A stretch of 5,854 bases of DNA, taken from assembly GCA_007116095.1 (NCBI GenBank), contig SKJD01000068.1, positions 1 to 5,854 on the forward strand, given 5' to 3'. The translations under genes and the position numbers were made by a program. The notes beneath the pieces were generated by a model. The model saw only the letters and a list, made by a program, of their open reading frames with translations. It made no database searches and was not told the DNA's origin. Shown in pieces: positions 5,640 to 5,854 of this stretch (the stretch's first letter is position 1; every line of letters starts with the position of its first letter). Origin of the DNA: Candidatus Hydrogenedentota bacterium (GTDB lineage Bacteria > Hydrogenedentota > Hydrogenedentia > Hydrogenedentales > SCBR16-9).

Positions 5640-5854
5640 TTAGCTTGCCAGGGCCTCGTCAATCGCCGCCATGTCCGCCGCGCTCAGTGGTCCGTATTGC
5701 ATCGCGCCGGCATTCTCTTCCACCTGTTGCTCGGTGCGGAAGCCGGGAATGGGAATGCATTTCTCGCTGCGGGCCCAAAGCCAGCCCAACGCGCCCTGGG
5801 TCAGGCTACGACCATCCCGGGTCAAAATGTCGCGCACCTGGTCGAGCTGGGTAA
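5640..5854 (-). CDS. Aldo/keto reductase, C-terminal part (cut by window edge)
   Basis: About 71 codons of the C-terminal end are visible, and the frame stays open to the right edge of the window, so the N-terminal part lies outside. The sequence shows the last part of the (beta/alpha)8 barrel of NAD(P)H-dependent aldo/keto reductases. QGALGWLWARSEKCIPIPGF is followed by RTEQQVEENAGAMQYGPLSAADMAAIDEAL. The IPIPGFRTEQQVEEN block is the family's cofactor-binding segment: the Arg is placed to contact the 2'-phosphate of NADPH, and the E-N pair to hold the adenine. The catalytic Asp/Tyr/Lys/His residues would be in the missing part. The substrate cannot be deduced. The stop codon is TAA at the left end, with 316 bp before the next gene on this strand. 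Confidence 0.88.
   Translation of the reverse strand, partial: TQLDQVRDILTRDGRSLTQGALGWLWARSEKCIPIPGFRTEQQVEENAGAMQYGPLSAADMAAIDEALAS

Noticed and set aside
5622..5650. Plus-strand TTGACA at 5622-5627 as a promoter.
   Set aside because: No acceptable -10 box lies 16-18 bp downstream, and it would fire antisense into the aldo/keto reductase gene.

Overview
The window is bacterial, from a Gram-negative organism whose genes are mostly GC-rich. A hand count of one line gives 70% G+C at 3001-3060 and 67% at 4441-4500. The Gram-negative reading rests on a lipoprotein, a secreted sulfatase-like enzyme and an envelope-type methyltransferase. The phylum cannot be fixed from the sequence. The Thr-type sulfatase-like enzyme and the single-domain Ig-like lipoprotein would suit a PVC-related, Hydrogenedentes-like or deltaproteobacterial genome, but that is only an impression.

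Left block, plus strand (1-1614): a gene-free leader carries a good sigma70-type promoter (TTGAGC, 17 bp, TATAAT) followed by a canonical thioredoxin gene, trxA. A textbook intrinsic terminator closes trxA. Next comes a six-helix membrane methyltransferase of the ICMT/PEMT superfamily, possibly a lipid A 1-phosphate methyltransferase of the LmtA type. It ends at a hairpin and T-run that it probably shares with the convergent genes to its right.

Middle block, minus strand (2665-1632): two small membrane-protein genes overlap by one base (TAATG). They are visibly more AT-rich than both flanks (38% G+C at 2401-2460, 42% at 2461-2520, 47% at 1921-1980). Neither matches a family I recognise. This is the most accessory-looking part of the window and the best candidate for something undescribed.

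Right block, minus strand (5854-2857), in transcription order: the C-terminal end of an aldo/keto reductase; a 316-bp gene-free spacer with a large nested inverted repeat and a possible promoter; a small Ig-like lipoprotein; a secreted sulfatase/alkaline-phosphatase-superfamily hydrolase with Thr at the usual Cys/Ser nucleophile position; and a bifunctional-nuclease (BFN/DUF151) protein with a very acidic tail. The lipoprotein, hydrolase and BFN gene are co-directional with 95-bp gaps and may be co-transcribed. The lipoprotein and hydrolase both act outside the cytoplasm.

I see no rRNA, tRNA, CRISPR array, transposase or integrase.
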